From Duganella sp. sic0402 (GTDB taxonomy: Bacteria; Pseudomonadota; Gammaproteobacteria; Burkholderiales; Burkholderiaceae_D): DNA of 64,000 nt. The position numbers and the translations under genes are program-made. Positions 47,652 to 56,362 of this stretch are shown one piece after another. The notes under the pieces are model-generated. The model was not told the origin of the DNA. It saw nothing but the letters and a program-made list of their open reading frames with translations, and did not search any database. Every line of letters starts with the position of its first letter. The first letter of the stretch is position 1. The stretch lies in contig NZ_JAHUWK010000004.1 in assembly GCF_019219065.1 (NCBI RefSeq), positions 124,001 to 188,000 on the forward strand, read 5' to 3'.

Positions 47652-48131
47652 ATGGAAAAACCAATGAACTGGGTCGCGCACGAACTGAGCATGACCGTGC
47701 TGATGACCCCGGATATGGCGAATTTCTCAGGCAACGTCCACGGCGGCACCATTCTCAAATACCTCGACAGCGTGGCCTATGCCTGTGCCAGCCGCTATTC
47801 GGGCAGCTATGTGGTCACCCTGTCGGTGGACCAGGTGATGTTCCTGCAACCGATCCATGTCGGCGAGCTGGTGACCTTCCTGGCCTCGATCAACTACACC
47901 GGCAATACCTCGATGGAAGTCGGCATCCGCGTGGTGACCGAAAACATCCAGCAGCGCCTGGTGCGTCACGCCAACAGCTGCTACTTCACCATGGTGGCGG
48001 TGGACCAGGACCGCAAGCCGGTCAAAGTGCCGGCGCTGGTGCCAGAAAGCGAAGAGCAGAAGCAGCGCTGGGAACAGGCGCTGCTGCGCAAGCAGGCCCG
48101 CCAGATGGTGCACGGCAACCGCAAGCAATGA
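47652..48131 (+). CDS. Acyl-CoA thioesterase, YciA-type hotdog fold
   Basis: The 159-residue protein shows the hotdog thioesterase core: MTPDMANFSGNVHGGTILKYLDSVAYACASRY, where N-x-x-GxVHGG and the aspartate of YLD form the active-site region, and VVTLSVDQVMFLQPIHVGELVTF. It hydrolyses acyl-CoA esters; chain preference is unknown. The ATG at 47652 follows AAAGGAG with eight bases between and beats an upstream in-frame ATG. A VOC gene follows at 16 bp. Confidence 0.92.
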   Translation: MEKPMNWVAHELSMTVLMTPDMANFSGNVHGGTILKYLDSVAYACASRYSGSYVVTLSVDQVMFLQPIHVGELVTFLASINYTGNTSMEVGIRVVTENIQQRLVRHANSCYFTMVAVDQDRKPVKVPALVPESEEQKQRWEQALLRKQARQMVHGNRKQ

Positions 48132-48147
48132 TAGGGGAGGGCCAGGC

Positions 48148-48552
48148 GTGATCTCACATGTCTTTGTCGGCATCAGCGATTTTGGCCGCGCCCTGGATTT
48201 TTATACCGCAGTGGTGGATGAACTGTCGCTGCGCTTGAAGTTTTCCGACGCGGACCAGCAGTGGGCTGGCTGGATGCCGCCGGAGCAGGCGCGGCCGCTG
48301 TTTGTCATCGCCCGGCCGTTCAATGAAGAGGCCGCCACCGCCGGTAATGGCCAGATGATTGCCTTGCTGGCGCCGACGCGGCCGGCGGTCGACCGGGCCC
48401 ATGCGGCGGCGCTGGCCAACGGCGGACGCTGCGAGGGCGCGCCCGGCCTGCGGGCGCACTACCATCCGAACTACTATGGCGCCTATTTCCGCGACCCCGA
48501 TGGCAATAAGATTTGCGTATGCTGCCACGACCCGGCGCAGCAAGAGGAATGA
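48148..48552 (+). CDS. VOC/glyoxalase-like protein
   Basis: The 134-residue protein has the two beta-alpha-beta-beta-beta units of the vicinal oxygen chelate fold: ISHVFVGISDFGRALDFYTAVVDEL at the start and YYGAYFRDPDGNKICVCCH at the end, including the metal-ligand-like histidine and YFRDPDGN turn. Substrate is unknown; bleomycin-resistance-like or dioxygenase-like roles cannot be distinguished. It begins with GTG behind AGGGGAGG and lies in the same direction right after the thioesterase gene. Confidence 0.88.
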   Translation: MISHVFVGISDFGRALDFYTAVVDELSLRLKFSDADQQWAGWMPPEQARPLFVIARPFNEEAATAGNGQMIALLAPTRPAVDRAHAAALANGGRCEGAPGLRAHYHPNYYGAYFRDPDGNKICVCCHDPAQQEE

Positions 48553-48611
48553 TTGCATAGGGTTAGCTTTTGTGTTTTGATGGGTGCCTTATCTACTTGC
48601 TAAGGTTGCCC

Positions 48612-49073
48612 ATGAAACGCTTGCTGATGCTTCTTCTGCTCGTGGCATCGCCGCTGCTGTCCCAGGCAGCCGATGCCACGGATACCCAATCGATCAAACG
48701 CGCGGTGCGCGATTACATCGAATCGCAGCACAAGGCCGATCCGGAGCGCATGGCGCGCGGCATCGATCCGCAACTGGCCAAGCGCACCTATTGGCGCGCT
48801 GCCGACGGTTCGGAATTCGTCATGAACACCGACTACGACAGCATGCTCAAAGTCGCCCGCACCTATAACAAGGACGGCACGAAATTCCCCGCGCAGCCAC
48901 GGGTCGAGATCAAAATCCTCGATGTAGACCAGCGCGTTGCCACCGTCAAGCTGACCGCCGACGAGTGGATCGACTATATGCACTTATACAAAAACCAGCA
49001 CAGCGAGTGGAAAATCGTCAACGTGCTATGGCAGTACCATGACACCACACGCCAGGCCAGCAAAAAGCAGTGA
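48612..49073 (+). CDS. Exported NTF2-like (lumazine-binding-like) protein
   Basis: The 153-residue precursor has a signal peptide (KRLLMLLLLVASPLLSQA). The mature part begins DTQSIKRAVRDYIESQHKADPERM and continues with MNTDYDSMLKVARTYN and EWKIVNVLWQY, the pattern of the 'putative lumazine-binding' NTF2-like group. These cone-shaped proteins bind small molecules; no catalytic residues can be named. The start fits the signal peptide but has only a poor ribosome site (AAGG). It lies alone, with a 212-bp gap to the converging glucarate operon. Confidence 0.8.
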   Translation: MKRLLMLLLLVASPLLSQAADATDTQSIKRAVRDYIESQHKADPERMARGIDPQLAKRTYWRAADGSEFVMNTDYDSMLKVARTYNKDGTKFPAQPRVEIKILDVDQRVATVKLTADEWIDYMHLYKNQHSEWKIVNVLWQYHDTTRQASKKQ

Positions 49074-49153
49074 GGCTGCCAGTTTTACTGGCACGGTGGC
49101 TTTTCTCTTTTGCGTCAAAGACTTGCGTCCGGAAAAGAGACTTGTTAACAGCG

Positions 49154-49162
49154 TTGTCCACA
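49154..49162. promoter_or_regulatory. DnaA-box-like 9-mer in a dyad
   Basis: TTGTCCACA differs from the DnaA consensus TTATCCACA at one position and is part of the perfect dyad CCACAG-AAT-CTGTGG at 49158-49172, whose second arm gives a weaker, opposite box. It lies in the gap between two converging transcription units. DnaA binding is inferred. Confidence 0.35.
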
Positions 49163-49230
49163 GAATCTGTGGGCAGAATTATTTGAGGTGTTGAGCTGTG
49201 CATTAAGGGGCAAGTCGAATTGCGTGGCGA

Positions 49231-49268
49231 CTGCTGATCAAGCGGGCCTGCTCGCCCGCTTGATGCAG
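49231..49268 (-). terminator. Strong hairpin behind the glucarate operon
   Basis: ATCAAGCGGGC and GCCCGCTTGAT pair over 11 bases, with outer CTGC/GCAG extending the stem. It lies about 20 bp after the MFS stop codon. No T-run follows on either strand, so it may protect the mRNA end or act with Rho. Confidence 0.55.
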
Positions 49269-49285
49269 ATGCCGTCGGGCACGCC

Positions 49286-50596
49286 TCAGCTGCGGCGCCG
49301 GGTCAGGAACACCAGGCCGGCGGCGATCACCGATGCTGCCGCCAGCGCGTACAAGCCGCCCTGGATGGAACCGGTTTTCTGTTCCAGGTAGCCGAAGGTG
49401 GTGGGCGCGACAAAGCCGCCCAGGTTGCCCAGCGAGTTGATCAGCGCGATCACGGCGGCGGCGATGCGGCTGTCCAGGTAGCCTTGGGGAATCGGCCAGA
49501 ACAGCGACGATGCCGCCTTGAAGCCGATGCCGGCGAAGCAGATCGCCACGAACGCGAATACCGGGCCGCCGGTGGTGGAGGCGAACATGCCGCACGCCGC
49601 GATAATCAGCGCGACTGCCACCCATGCCTGCTGATGGCGGTACTTCTGCGCCAGCGTCGCAAACATATACATCGCCGCGATCGAGATGATCCACGGAATC
49701 GAGTTGAACAGGCCGATCTGGAATTCCGTGTAATGGCCCATTTTCTTGATGATGCTGGGCAGCCAGAACGTCGCGCCGTAGATGGTCAGCTGGATCGCGA
49801 AGTAGATGAAGCAGAACAGCGCGATGCGCGAGTCCTTCAGCAGCGTGAACATGCTGGCATGCTTGGGCTTGTTGGCGTCGCGTTCCTTCTTCTCGGTTTC
49901 GATGATGGCGGTCAGTGCATTGCGCTCGGACTCGGTCAGCCACTTGGCGTCCTGAGGATGCGAGTCGAGGAAGAACCACACCACAAAGCACAGCGCCACC
50001 GAGGCCAGGCCTTCGATGATGAACATCCATTGCCAGCCGTGGAAGCCGCCGCCTTCAATCGACAGCAGCGCGCCGGACAATGGACCCGACATCACCGACG
50101 CCAGCGCCGAGCCGCTGAGGAAGATGGCCATGGCCTTGCCGCGCTCGCGGTTCGGCAGCCATTGCGTGAAGTAATACACCACGCCAGGGAAGAAGCCGGC
50201 TTCGGCCACGCCCAGCAGGAAGCGCATCACGTAGAACGACATTTCGCCCTGCACAAAGGCCATGCCGGTGGCGACCACGCCCCAGCTGGCCATGATGCGG
50301 GTCAGCCAGGCCTTGGCGCCGAAGCGCTGTTGCAGGATGTTGGACGGCACCTCGAACAGCGCATACGCGAGGAAGAACACGCCGGCGCCGAAGCCGAATG
50401 CGGCGGCGCCGATGCCGAGGTCTTTTTCCAGGTGCGAACGGACAAAGCCGATGTTGACGCGGTCGATGTAGTTGGCGATAAACATCACCACGAACAGCGG
50501 CAAGATGCGCCACTTGACCTTGCTGACGGCTGTATCGAGGACGGTAGGGGCGGCGATTTCGCCGCCGTTTGCTGGGGCGCTGGCTGTGGTAGTCAT
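49286..50596 (-). CDS. MFS transporter, glucarate/galactarate (anion:cation symporter) type
   Basis: The 436-residue protein has 12 predicted spans and the ACS-family signature near the start: RILPLFVVMFIANYIDRVNIGFV, followed by RFLLGVAEAGFFPGVVYYFTQWLPNRERGKAM. It resembles GudP/GarP and other hexarate or tartrate importers. I use the ATG at 50596 behind GGAGAC; the frame extends upstream to 50641 but overlaps gudD's end. It lies 29 bp after the glucarate dehydratase gene on the same strand, so it presumably imports its substrate. A strong hairpin follows. Confidence 0.9.
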   Translation of the reverse strand: MTTTASAPANGGEIAAPTVLDTAVSKVKWRILPLFVVMFIANYIDRVNIGFVRSHLEKDLGIGAAAFGFGAGVFFLAYALFEVPSNILQQRFGAKAWLTRIMASWGVVATGMAFVQGEMSFYVMRFLLGVAEAGFFPGVVYYFTQWLPNRERGKAMAIFLSGSALASVMSGPLSGALLSIEGGGFHGWQWMFIIEGLASVALCFVVWFFLDSHPQDAKWLTESERNALTAIIETEKKERDANKPKHASMFTLLKDSRIALFCFIYFAIQLTIYGATFWLPSIIKKMGHYTEFQIGLFNSIPWIISIAAMYMFATLAQKYRHQQAWVAVALIIAACGMFASTTGGPVFAFVAICFAGIGFKAASSLFWPIPQGYLDSRIAAAVIALINSLGNLGGFVAPTTFGYLEQKTGSIQGGLYALAAASVIAAGLVFLTRRRS

Positions 50597-50625
50597 GCTG
50601 GTCTCCTTGGTTCTTGTTATTGTTA

Positions 50626-51969
50626 TTAGCGAACCATGCAAGGCATTTTGTTATTGAACTTCCAGCCGGGGATCAGGAATTGCATCGCCACCGCGTCGTC
50701 TCGCGCACCCAGCCCCATATTGTTGTACAGGTGATGGGCCGCTTCGATGGCGTCCATGTCGAGCTCCACGCCCAGCCCCGGCGTGGCCGGCACCTGCACC
50801 ATGCCGCCCTTGATTTGCAGCGGGTTTTTGCTCAGGTGCTGGCCATCCTGCCAGATCCAGTGGGTGTCGATGGCGGTGATATTGCCCGGTGCGGCGGCCG
50901 CAACGTGGGTGAACATGGCCAGCGAGATATCGAAGTGGTTGTTCGAGTGCGAGCCCCAGGTCAGGCCCCATTCGTGGCACATCTGCGCCACGCGCACCGA
51001 GCCCTGCATGGTCCAGAAGTGCGGATCGGCCAGCGGGATGTCGACCGATTGCAGCTGGATCGCGTGGCGCATTTCGCGCCAGTCGGTGGCGACCATATTG
51101 GTGGCGGTCGGCAGGCCGGTGGCGCGGCGGAACTCGGCCATCACTTCGCGGCCTGAGTAGCCGTTCTCGGCGCCGCACGGGTCTTCGGCGTAGGCCAGCA
51201 CATCGCCCTTGTCGCGGCACAGGCGGATTGCGTCTTTCAGCAGCCAGCCGCCGTTCGGGTCCAGCGTCACGCGCGCTTGCGGGAAGCGTTCGTGGATGGC
51301 GGTGACGGCTTCGATTTCCTCTTCACCGCGGAATACGCCGCCTTTCAGTTTGAAGTCGTTGAAGCCATAGCGTTCGTATGCCGCTTCGGCCAGCCGCACC
51401 ACGGCTTCCGGCGTGACGGCTGGTTCGGTGCGGATGCGGGTCCAGTTGTCGCCGGCCTGGTCCGGCACGCCGGCATAGGGCAGGTCGGTGGCGTTGCGGT
51501 CGCCGATGTAGAACAGATAGCCCAGCATTTCCACTTCCGAGCGTTGCTGGCCGTCGCCGAGCAGCGCCGCGACCGGCACGCCCATGAACTTGCCAACCAG
51601 ATCGAGCAGCGCCGCTTCCAGCGCGGTGACGGCGTGGATGGCGATGCGCAGGTCGAAGGTTTGCAGGCCGCGGCCGCCGGCATCACGGTCGGCAAAGGCA
51701 GCGCGGGCGGCGTTGAGGATGGCGTTGTAGTTGCCGATAGGCTGGTTTAGCAGCAATGGGCGTGCGTCTTCCAGCGTCTGGCGGATTTTCTCGCCGCCTG
51801 GCACTTCGCCGACGCCGGTGTTGCCGGCGCTGTCTTTCAGGATGACGATGTTGCGGGTGAAGTAGGGGCCGTGCGCGCCGCTGAGGTTGAGCAGCATGCT
51901 GTCGCGGCCGGCGACGGGAACCACGCGCATATCAACAATGCGTGGGGTGGAGGAAGGTGCTTGCGTCAT
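50626..51969 (-). CDS. gudD: Glucarate dehydratase
   Basis: This enolase-superfamily enzyme converts D-glucarate to 5-keto-4-deoxyglucarate. The 447 residues match the E. coli enzyme in length and landmarks: the [10 protein letters not shown] lysine block, metal ligands in VTLDPNGGW and YAEDPCG, the catalytic histidine region [11 protein letters not shown] and the C-terminal end MPCMVR. AGGAGACACC precedes the ATG. It is the first gene of the operon with the MFS transporter and is divergent from a LacI-type regulator. The enzymes for the next steps are not in the window, except possibly the DHDPS-family lyase at 53452. Confidence 0.95.
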   Translation of the reverse strand: MTQAPSSTPRIVDMRVVPVAGRDSMLLNLSGAHGPYFTRNIVILKDSAGNTGVGEVPGGEKIRQTLEDARPLLLNQPIGNYNAILNAARAAFADRDAGGRGLQTFDLRIAIHAVTALEAALLDLVGKFMGVPVAALLGDGQQRSEVEMLGYLFYIGDRNATDLPYAGVPDQAGDNWTRIRTEPAVTPEAVVRLAEAAYERYGFNDFKLKGGVFRGEEEIEAVTAIHERFPQARVTLDPNGGWLLKDAIRLCRDKGDVLAYAEDPCGAENGYSGREVMAEFRRATGLPTATNMVATDWREMRHAIQLQSVDIPLADPHFWTMQGSVRVAQMCHEWGLTWGSHSNNHFDISLAMFTHVAAAAPGNITAIDTHWIWQDGQHLSKNPLQIKGGMVQVPATPGLGVELDMDAIEAAHHLYNNMGLGARDDAVAMQFLIPGWKFNNKMPCMVR

Positions 51970-52008
51970 GGGTGTCTCCTGATAAATGATTGCGCTGTCA
52001 TTTCAATC

Positions 52009-52022
52009 TTAGACCGGTATAA
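52009..52022. promoter_or_regulatory. LacI/GntR-type operator of the glucarate locus
   Basis: TTAGACCGGTATAA is a 14-bp dyad with one mismatched pair, centred on CCGG, 40 bp before the gudD start codon. LacI-family regulators of the GntR/GudR kind bind such CG-centred dyads. The divergent LacI-type gene is the obvious partner. Confidence 0.55.
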
Positions 52023-52120
52023 GAGCAATATCAAGGTAAACCTGTGGTTTTTGCTGTTTAAAAATGATAGAAAATGATGTGTGATGCTACAATAGCACAT
52101 CAACGTTTATCATCATCGCC

Positions 52121-53158
52121 ATGGAAAAGACTCAAATCCGCAGCTTGCGCACCGCCGAGGGCGAGCTGGCTGTCAGCGGTGCCACGCTGGCCGATGTAGC
52201 CAGGGTAGCGGGCGTGTCGCCGATTACCGTGTCGCGCGCGCTGAACCAGCCGCATCTGGTGCGCCCCAACACGCTGGCCAAAGTGCAGGCGGCCGTGGCG
52301 CAGACCGGCTATGTGAAGAATATGATGGCCGGCGCGCTGGCCTCGGCGCGCAGCCGGCTGGTGTCGCTGGTGCTGCCGACGATTTCCACGCCGATCTTTG
52401 CCGATATGGTGCAGGCGGCCAGCGATAATCTGACGGCGGCCGGCTATCAGGTGATGCTGGGCCTGTCCAGCTACGAAGCCTGGCGCGAGGAGTTGCTGGT
52501 GGAAACCATCCTCAGCCGCCGTCCCGATGGCGTGATCCTGACCGGCTCGCTGCACACCGACAGTACCCGGCGCCGCTTGCAGGCGGCGCAGCTGCCGGTG
52601 GTGGAAACCTGGGATTTGACGCCGTCGCCGGTGGACATGATGGTCGGTTTCTCGCACGAAGATGTGGGCCACGCGATCGCCCAGCATCTGCTGGAGCGCG
52701 GCTACCGGCGCATCGCCATCCTGGCGGTGCAGGACCCGCGCGCGGCGCGGCGCAACCAGGGCTTGCAGGCCGGACTGGCCAAGCATGGTGTGGAAGTGGC
52801 GGCCTTGCAACTGATGCCGCTGCCGTCCACGTTTGCACTGGGACGCGAGGGCATGGCGGCGCTGCTGGCCAGCTGTCCGGACGTCGAGGCGGTGGTGTGC
52901 AGTTCGGACACGCTGGCGCACGGCGTGCTGACCGAGGCCATCGAGCGCGGCATTAAAGTGCCGCAGCAACTGGCGGTGGTCGGCTTTGGCGACTTGCATT
53001 TTGCGTCGCACACCTATCCGCCGCTATCGACTGTACGCGTCGATGGGGCTAATATCGGACGTATGGCGGCGCAAGCGATACTGGACCGGTTGGAAGGCAA
53101 GGCGGTCGCCAGCCTGACCGATACCGGATTCCAGTTTATCCAGCGCGGCAGCACTTAA
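52121..53158 (+). CDS. LacI-family transcriptional regulator of the glucarate locus
   Basis: The 345-residue protein has the LacI helix-turn-helix at 21-42 (ATLADVARVAGVSPITVSRALN), the hinge region around 60-75 and a periplasmic-binding-protein-like effector domain from 80 (LVSLVLPTISTPIFADMVQA). It lies divergent from gudD and the transporter with a CCGG-centred dyad between them, so it very likely represses the operon and is relieved by glucarate or a related sugar acid. The family resemblance is to GntR of gluconate uptake. A KTSC gene follows after 19 bp. Confidence 0.93.
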   Translation: MEKTQIRSLRTAEGELAVSGATLADVARVAGVSPITVSRALNQPHLVRPNTLAKVQAAVAQTGYVKNMMAGALASARSRLVSLVLPTISTPIFADMVQAASDNLTAAGYQVMLGLSSYEAWREELLVETILSRRPDGVILTGSLHTDSTRRRLQAAQLPVVETWDLTPSPVDMMVGFSHEDVGHAIAQHLLERGYRRIAILAVQDPRAARRNQGLQAGLAKHGVEVAALQLMPLPSTFALGREGMAALLASCPDVEAVVCSSDTLAHGVLTEAIERGIKVPQQLAVVGFGDLHFASHTYPPLSTVRVDGANIGRMAAQAILDRLEGKAVASLTDTGFQFIQRGST

Positions 53159-53177
53159 CCATACAATGGAGGCCAGC

Positions 53178-53447
53178 ATGGAAATGAAGCGCATCAATGC
53201 GGGGAAACTGCGGGCCATCGGCTATGACGCGCGCGACAAGCTGCTGCGCGTGGAATTCGACGACGGCAGCGCCATCGACTATTCCGGCGTCGGCAACGAG
53301 GTGTGGCGCAAACTGTCCAGCTCGGGCGCGGCCTGGAGCTACTACCGCGACAATATCGAAGAGGAATACACCGGCCGCCGTGGCGTGGTGCGCAAGCCGA
53401 CCACCCGCGCCGACCTGGAGAGCCTGTTCAAGTCGCCAGGCGAATAA
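53178..53447 (+). CDS. KTSC-domain protein
   Basis: The 89-residue protein fits the KTSC domain: RINAGKLRAIGYDARDKLLRVEFDDGSAIDYSGV with a following helix and YYRDNIEEEY. The domain is common as a free-standing small protein or fused to synthetases and phage proteins, and its function is unknown. Here the domain's namesake Lys-Thr-Ser-Cys pattern is not complete. GGAGG five bases before the ATG at 53178 decides the start over an in-frame ATG at 53166. It lies between the LacI-type gene and a converging lyase gene (4-bp gap). Confidence 0.8.
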   Translation: MEMKRINAGKLRAIGYDARDKLLRVEFDDGSAIDYSGVGNEVWRKLSSSGAAWSYYRDNIEEEYTGRRGVVRKPTTRADLESLFKSPGE

Positions 53448-53451
53448 TCCA

Positions 53452-54345
53452 TCAGGCCAGGGCCAGCGTATCGATCAGGCTGGCCAGGTGTTCGCGGTCG
53501 GCGCCGTCGATGGCTTGCAGCGGCAAGGGCAGGCAGGGCTGTTGCGCCAGTCCCATCAGCCCGGCTGCGGCGGCGACCACGCGCAGGCTGCCCTTGTATT
53601 TGGCGAACAAGTCCCATAGCGGTTGCAGCCGTGCCGACAAGCGCGCCGCCTCGTCGGCCTGGCCCGCCTGTGCGGCGCGGGTGATGGCCAGCGTGGTGGC
53701 GGGGAAGATGCCGCCGATCACCGAATACCATAGCGCGCAGCCGGCGCTCAGGCCGGCGGCGCCAAACTTGTCGCCGCTGACGCCGATGCTGACATGCGCC
53801 GGCGCCAAGGCGCGCAGCCGCGCCACACGCTGCGCCGCTGCTGCCGGATCGGCCGGCACGCCGGGAATCTTGATCGATGCGATATGCTTCAACTGGGCGA
53901 TGCGGCCATGCAGCTCGTCGCTGAAGTCGAAACGCGAGACGCCCGGATTGTCATACACGCAGACCGGCACCGAGACGTTGCGCGCCACCGTCGCATACAA
54001 GTTGTAGACCTCGTCGGCGTTGAGCGCATGGTAAGACACCGGCGCCAGCAGCAGGGCGCTGACGCCGGCCTGTTGCGCATCCTCGGCCAATGCCAGCACC
54101 TCGCGGGTGCGCAAGGCGCCGATGCCAACCATGACCGGCACGCCATCCGCATGCTCCACCGCCAGCCGCGCCACCCGTGCGCGCTCGGCGCGATCCAGAT
54201 AGGCGTACACGCCGGTGGACCCCAGCGCACCAATCGAATCGACCCCGGCCGCCGCCAGCCTCGCCACCAGCCTGGTGAAAGCTGCTTCGTTGACGCCGTC
54301 TTGGTTGAGGGGAGTGATGGGAAACGCGCTCAGGCCGGTAAACAT
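53452..54345 (-). CDS. Dihydrodipicolinate synthase-family lyase
   Basis: The 297-residue TIM-barrel protein keeps the class I aldolase residues: the Schiff-base lysine in HIASIKIPG and the tyrosine in VCVYDNPG. The usual GTTGE substrate loop reads GALGSTGVYAYL, so it is not the lysine-pathway DapA. Related enzymes cleave or dehydrate 2-keto sugar acids, N-acetylneuraminate or 4-hydroxyproline derivatives. Being near the glucarate genes, a role on 5-keto-4-deoxyglucarate is possible but unproven. It is divergent from a MocR-type gene that probably controls it. Confidence 0.88.
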   Translation of the reverse strand: MFTGLSAFPITPLNQDGVNEAAFTRLVARLAAAGVDSIGALGSTGVYAYLDRAERARVARLAVEHADGVPVMVGIGALRTREVLALAEDAQQAGVSALLLAPVSYHALNADEVYNLYATVARNVSVPVCVYDNPGVSRFDFSDELHGRIAQLKHIASIKIPGVPADPAAAAQRVARLRALAPAHVSIGVSGDKFGAAGLSAGCALWYSVIGGIFPATTLAITRAAQAGQADEAARLSARLQPLWDLFAKYKGSLRVVAAAAGLMGLAQQPCLPLPLQAIDGADREHLASLIDTLALA

Positions 54346-54371
54346 AAAGTGCTCCAGACGATGGGGTAAAA

Positions 54372-54404
54372 TGTCTGGTACATAGTAAATTATGTCCTAG
54401 GACA
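54372..54404. promoter_or_regulatory. Two related palindromic boxes between lyase and MocR genes
   Basis: TGTCTGGTACA at 54372-54382 and the perfect dyad TGTCCTAGGACA at 54393-54404 have the same outer half-sites (TGTC and ACA) and centres about 21 bp apart, two helical turns. They fill most of the divergent gap and the second ends 7 bp before the MocR-type start codon, as expected for autoregulation. Confidence 0.55.
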
Positions 54405-54411
54405 AAGTCAA

Positions 54412-55701
54412 ATGATATCCGGAAGCACAGCCATAGAGATTGCCGACTGCATCCGCGCCCTGGTGCAAAGCGGCGACTACCAGCCCGGCGACGCGCTGCC
54501 GCCCGTGCGCGAGCTGGCCGGGACGCTGGGCGTCAACCGCAACACCGTTGCCGCCGCCTACCAGCGCCTGACCAAGGCCGGCATCGCCGTGGCCCAGGGG
54601 CGGCTCGGCACCACCATCCGCGCGCCGCACCGCGCCGGCGAGCAGGAGGGCGCCAGCGCCGATACGCCGTTGACCGACGTGGCCCACGGCAACCCCAACG
54701 CCAGCTGGCTGCCCGACCTGTCCGCCTTGCTGGCGGCGCGTCCTTTCAAACCGGTGGTCTACGGCGAGGACACCATCCTGCCCGAGTTGCGCGCATGGGG
54801 GCAGGCATGGTTCGCTTCGGACTGCCCGGCCGGCTGGGAATTGGCGTTGACCAACGGCGCGGTGGACGCCGTCGAGCGGCTGGCGGTGGCGCACCTGGTG
54901 GCCGGCGATAAGGTGGCGGTGGAAGATCCGGCCTTCCTCGGCACCGTCAACGCGCTGCGCATCGGCGGCATGCAGGCGGTTGGCGTTGCGATTGATGACC
55001 AGGGCATGCAGCCGCAGGCGCTGGCGCGTGCCCTGCAAGAGGGGGCGCGCGCCGTGCTGCTGACGCCGCGCGCCAACAATCCCACCGGTTGCGCCCTGAG
55101 CAAATACCGCGCCGATGCGCTGAAACGGGTGCTGGCCGGCTATCCGAATGTGCTGGTGATACTGGACGACCATTTCGCACTGCTGGCGGATACGCCATGT
55201 CACGCCGTCATCCCGGCATCGACCACGCGCTGGGCGCTGGTGCGCTCGGTGTCGAAAGCGCTGGGACCGGACCTGCGGCTGGCTTTTGTCGCCTGCGACG
55301 CCGGCACTGCCGCCCGGCTGCGCATCCGCCTGGCGCCCGGCATGACCTGGGTCAGCCATATCCTGCAGCACGCGGTCGCCGCCTGTCTCGGTTCGGAGCA
55401 GGTGCGTCAGCAGGTGGACACGGCGCGCAGCGCCTATGCCGCCCGCCGCGAGCAACTGGTGGCGGCGCTGCGATCCGAGGGCATCGGCGTGCCGTGTCCA
55501 TCAGGCGGGCTGAATGTGTGGATACCACTTGAGCGCGATGCGCGCGACGTGGCGTATGCGATGGCGAAGAAAGGCTGGCTGGTGCGCCTCGGCAGCGCCT
55601 ACGATGTGCAGGGGCAATCGCAAGCGATCCGCGTCACCATCTCCAATCTGGAAGAAGGCCAGGCGCAGCGGCTGGCACGCGATCTCAAGTCATGTTTGTA
55701 A
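54412..55701 (+). CDS. MocR-type GntR regulator with aminotransferase-like domain
   Basis: The 429 residues join a GntR winged helix (IADCIRALVQSGDYQPGDALPPVRELAGTLGVNRNTVAAAYQRL, residues 6-50) to a fold-type I PLP domain. The PLP part has NPTGC at about 223-227, a D-H segment (ILDDHFAL) and the Schiff-base lysine in SVSKALGPDLRLAF. MocR proteins act as PLP- and ligand-dependent regulators of vitamin or amino-compound genes; some keep aminotransferase activity. It is divergent from the DHDPS-family gene, with two palindromes in the gap. Confidence 0.92.
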   Translation: MISGSTAIEIADCIRALVQSGDYQPGDALPPVRELAGTLGVNRNTVAAAYQRLTKAGIAVAQGRLGTTIRAPHRAGEQEGASADTPLTDVAHGNPNASWLPDLSALLAARPFKPVVYGEDTILPELRAWGQAWFASDCPAGWELALTNGAVDAVERLAVAHLVAGDKVAVEDPAFLGTVNALRIGGMQAVGVAIDDQGMQPQALARALQEGARAVLLTPRANNPTGCALSKYRADALKRVLAGYPNVLVILDDHFALLADTPCHAVIPASTTRWALVRSVSKALGPDLRLAFVACDAGTAARLRIRLAPGMTWVSHILQHAVAACLGSEQVRQQVDTARSAYAARREQLVAALRSEGIGVPCPSGGLNVWIPLERDARDVAYAMAKKGWLVRLGSAYDVQGQSQAIRVTISNLEEGQAQRLARDLKSCL

Positions 55702-55783
55702 TATTTGGATTTTCTGGCGTGCGGCATGTCTGCGCGCTGAAAAATATGGTTTAATCCAACGATCTTTGATCATCGTGATTGCC

Positions 55784-56362
55784 ATGTCCGACGCCAGTAC
55801 TCAACCAGCTACAGATCAACTGCCCGCCTATCGCGTGGAACGCTCATCGGTGCACGGCAACGGCGTGTTCGCGCAGCGGGATATCGCGCCCGGCGAACCC
55901 GTCGTTGAATACGCGGGCCGGGAAATCACCTGGGACGAGGCGCAAGTGCGCGCCGAAATCCAGGGCGGGCCGCACAACCACACTTTCTTTTTCAGCCTGT
56001 CGAATGGCAATGTCATCGATGGCGGCGACCACGGCAACGAGGCGCGCTATATCAACCATTCCTGCGAACCGAACTGCGAGGCAATCGAGGAAGAGGACGG
56101 CCGCATCTTCATCTATGCGCTGCATGACATCAAGCAGGACGAAGAACTCAGCTATTCCTATCCGCTGATCTACGAAGGGCGGCACACGCCGGCCATCAAG
56201 CGCGCCTTTGCCTGCCGGTGTGGCGCGGAAAAATGCACCGGCACCATGCTGGCGCCCAAGCCGCGCAAGCGCAGCAAGCCCAAGGCTAAGCCGGCATCGC
56301 TTGCAGAGCTCGTCCCTCCGCCAGCAGCAGTTCAAATTCCGCAACCGGCAGTGGCCGGCTGA
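55784..56362 (+). CDS. SET-domain protein
   Basis: The 192-residue protein contains a SET domain: RSSVHGNGVFAQRDIAPGEPVVEYAG at the start, ARYINHSCEPNCEA with the NHSCxPNC cofactor site and DEELSYSY with the closing tyrosine, then a post-SET cysteine cluster CRCGAEKCTG and a basic-proline tail with KPRKRSKPKAKP. SET proteins transfer methyl from S-adenosylmethionine to lysine; bacterial targets are mostly unknown. All core residues are there, so activity is plausible. Its last 77 bp overlap the end of the converging GGDEF-EAL gene. Confidence 0.9.
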   Translation: MSDASTQPATDQLPAYRVERSSVHGNGVFAQRDIAPGEPVVEYAGREITWDEAQVRAEIQGGPHNHTFFFSLSNGNVIDGGDHGNEARYINHSCEPNCEAIEEEDGRIFIYALHDIKQDEELSYSYPLIYEGRHTPAIKRAFACRCGAEKCTGTMLAPKPRKRSKPKAKPASLAELVPPPAAVQIPQPAVAG

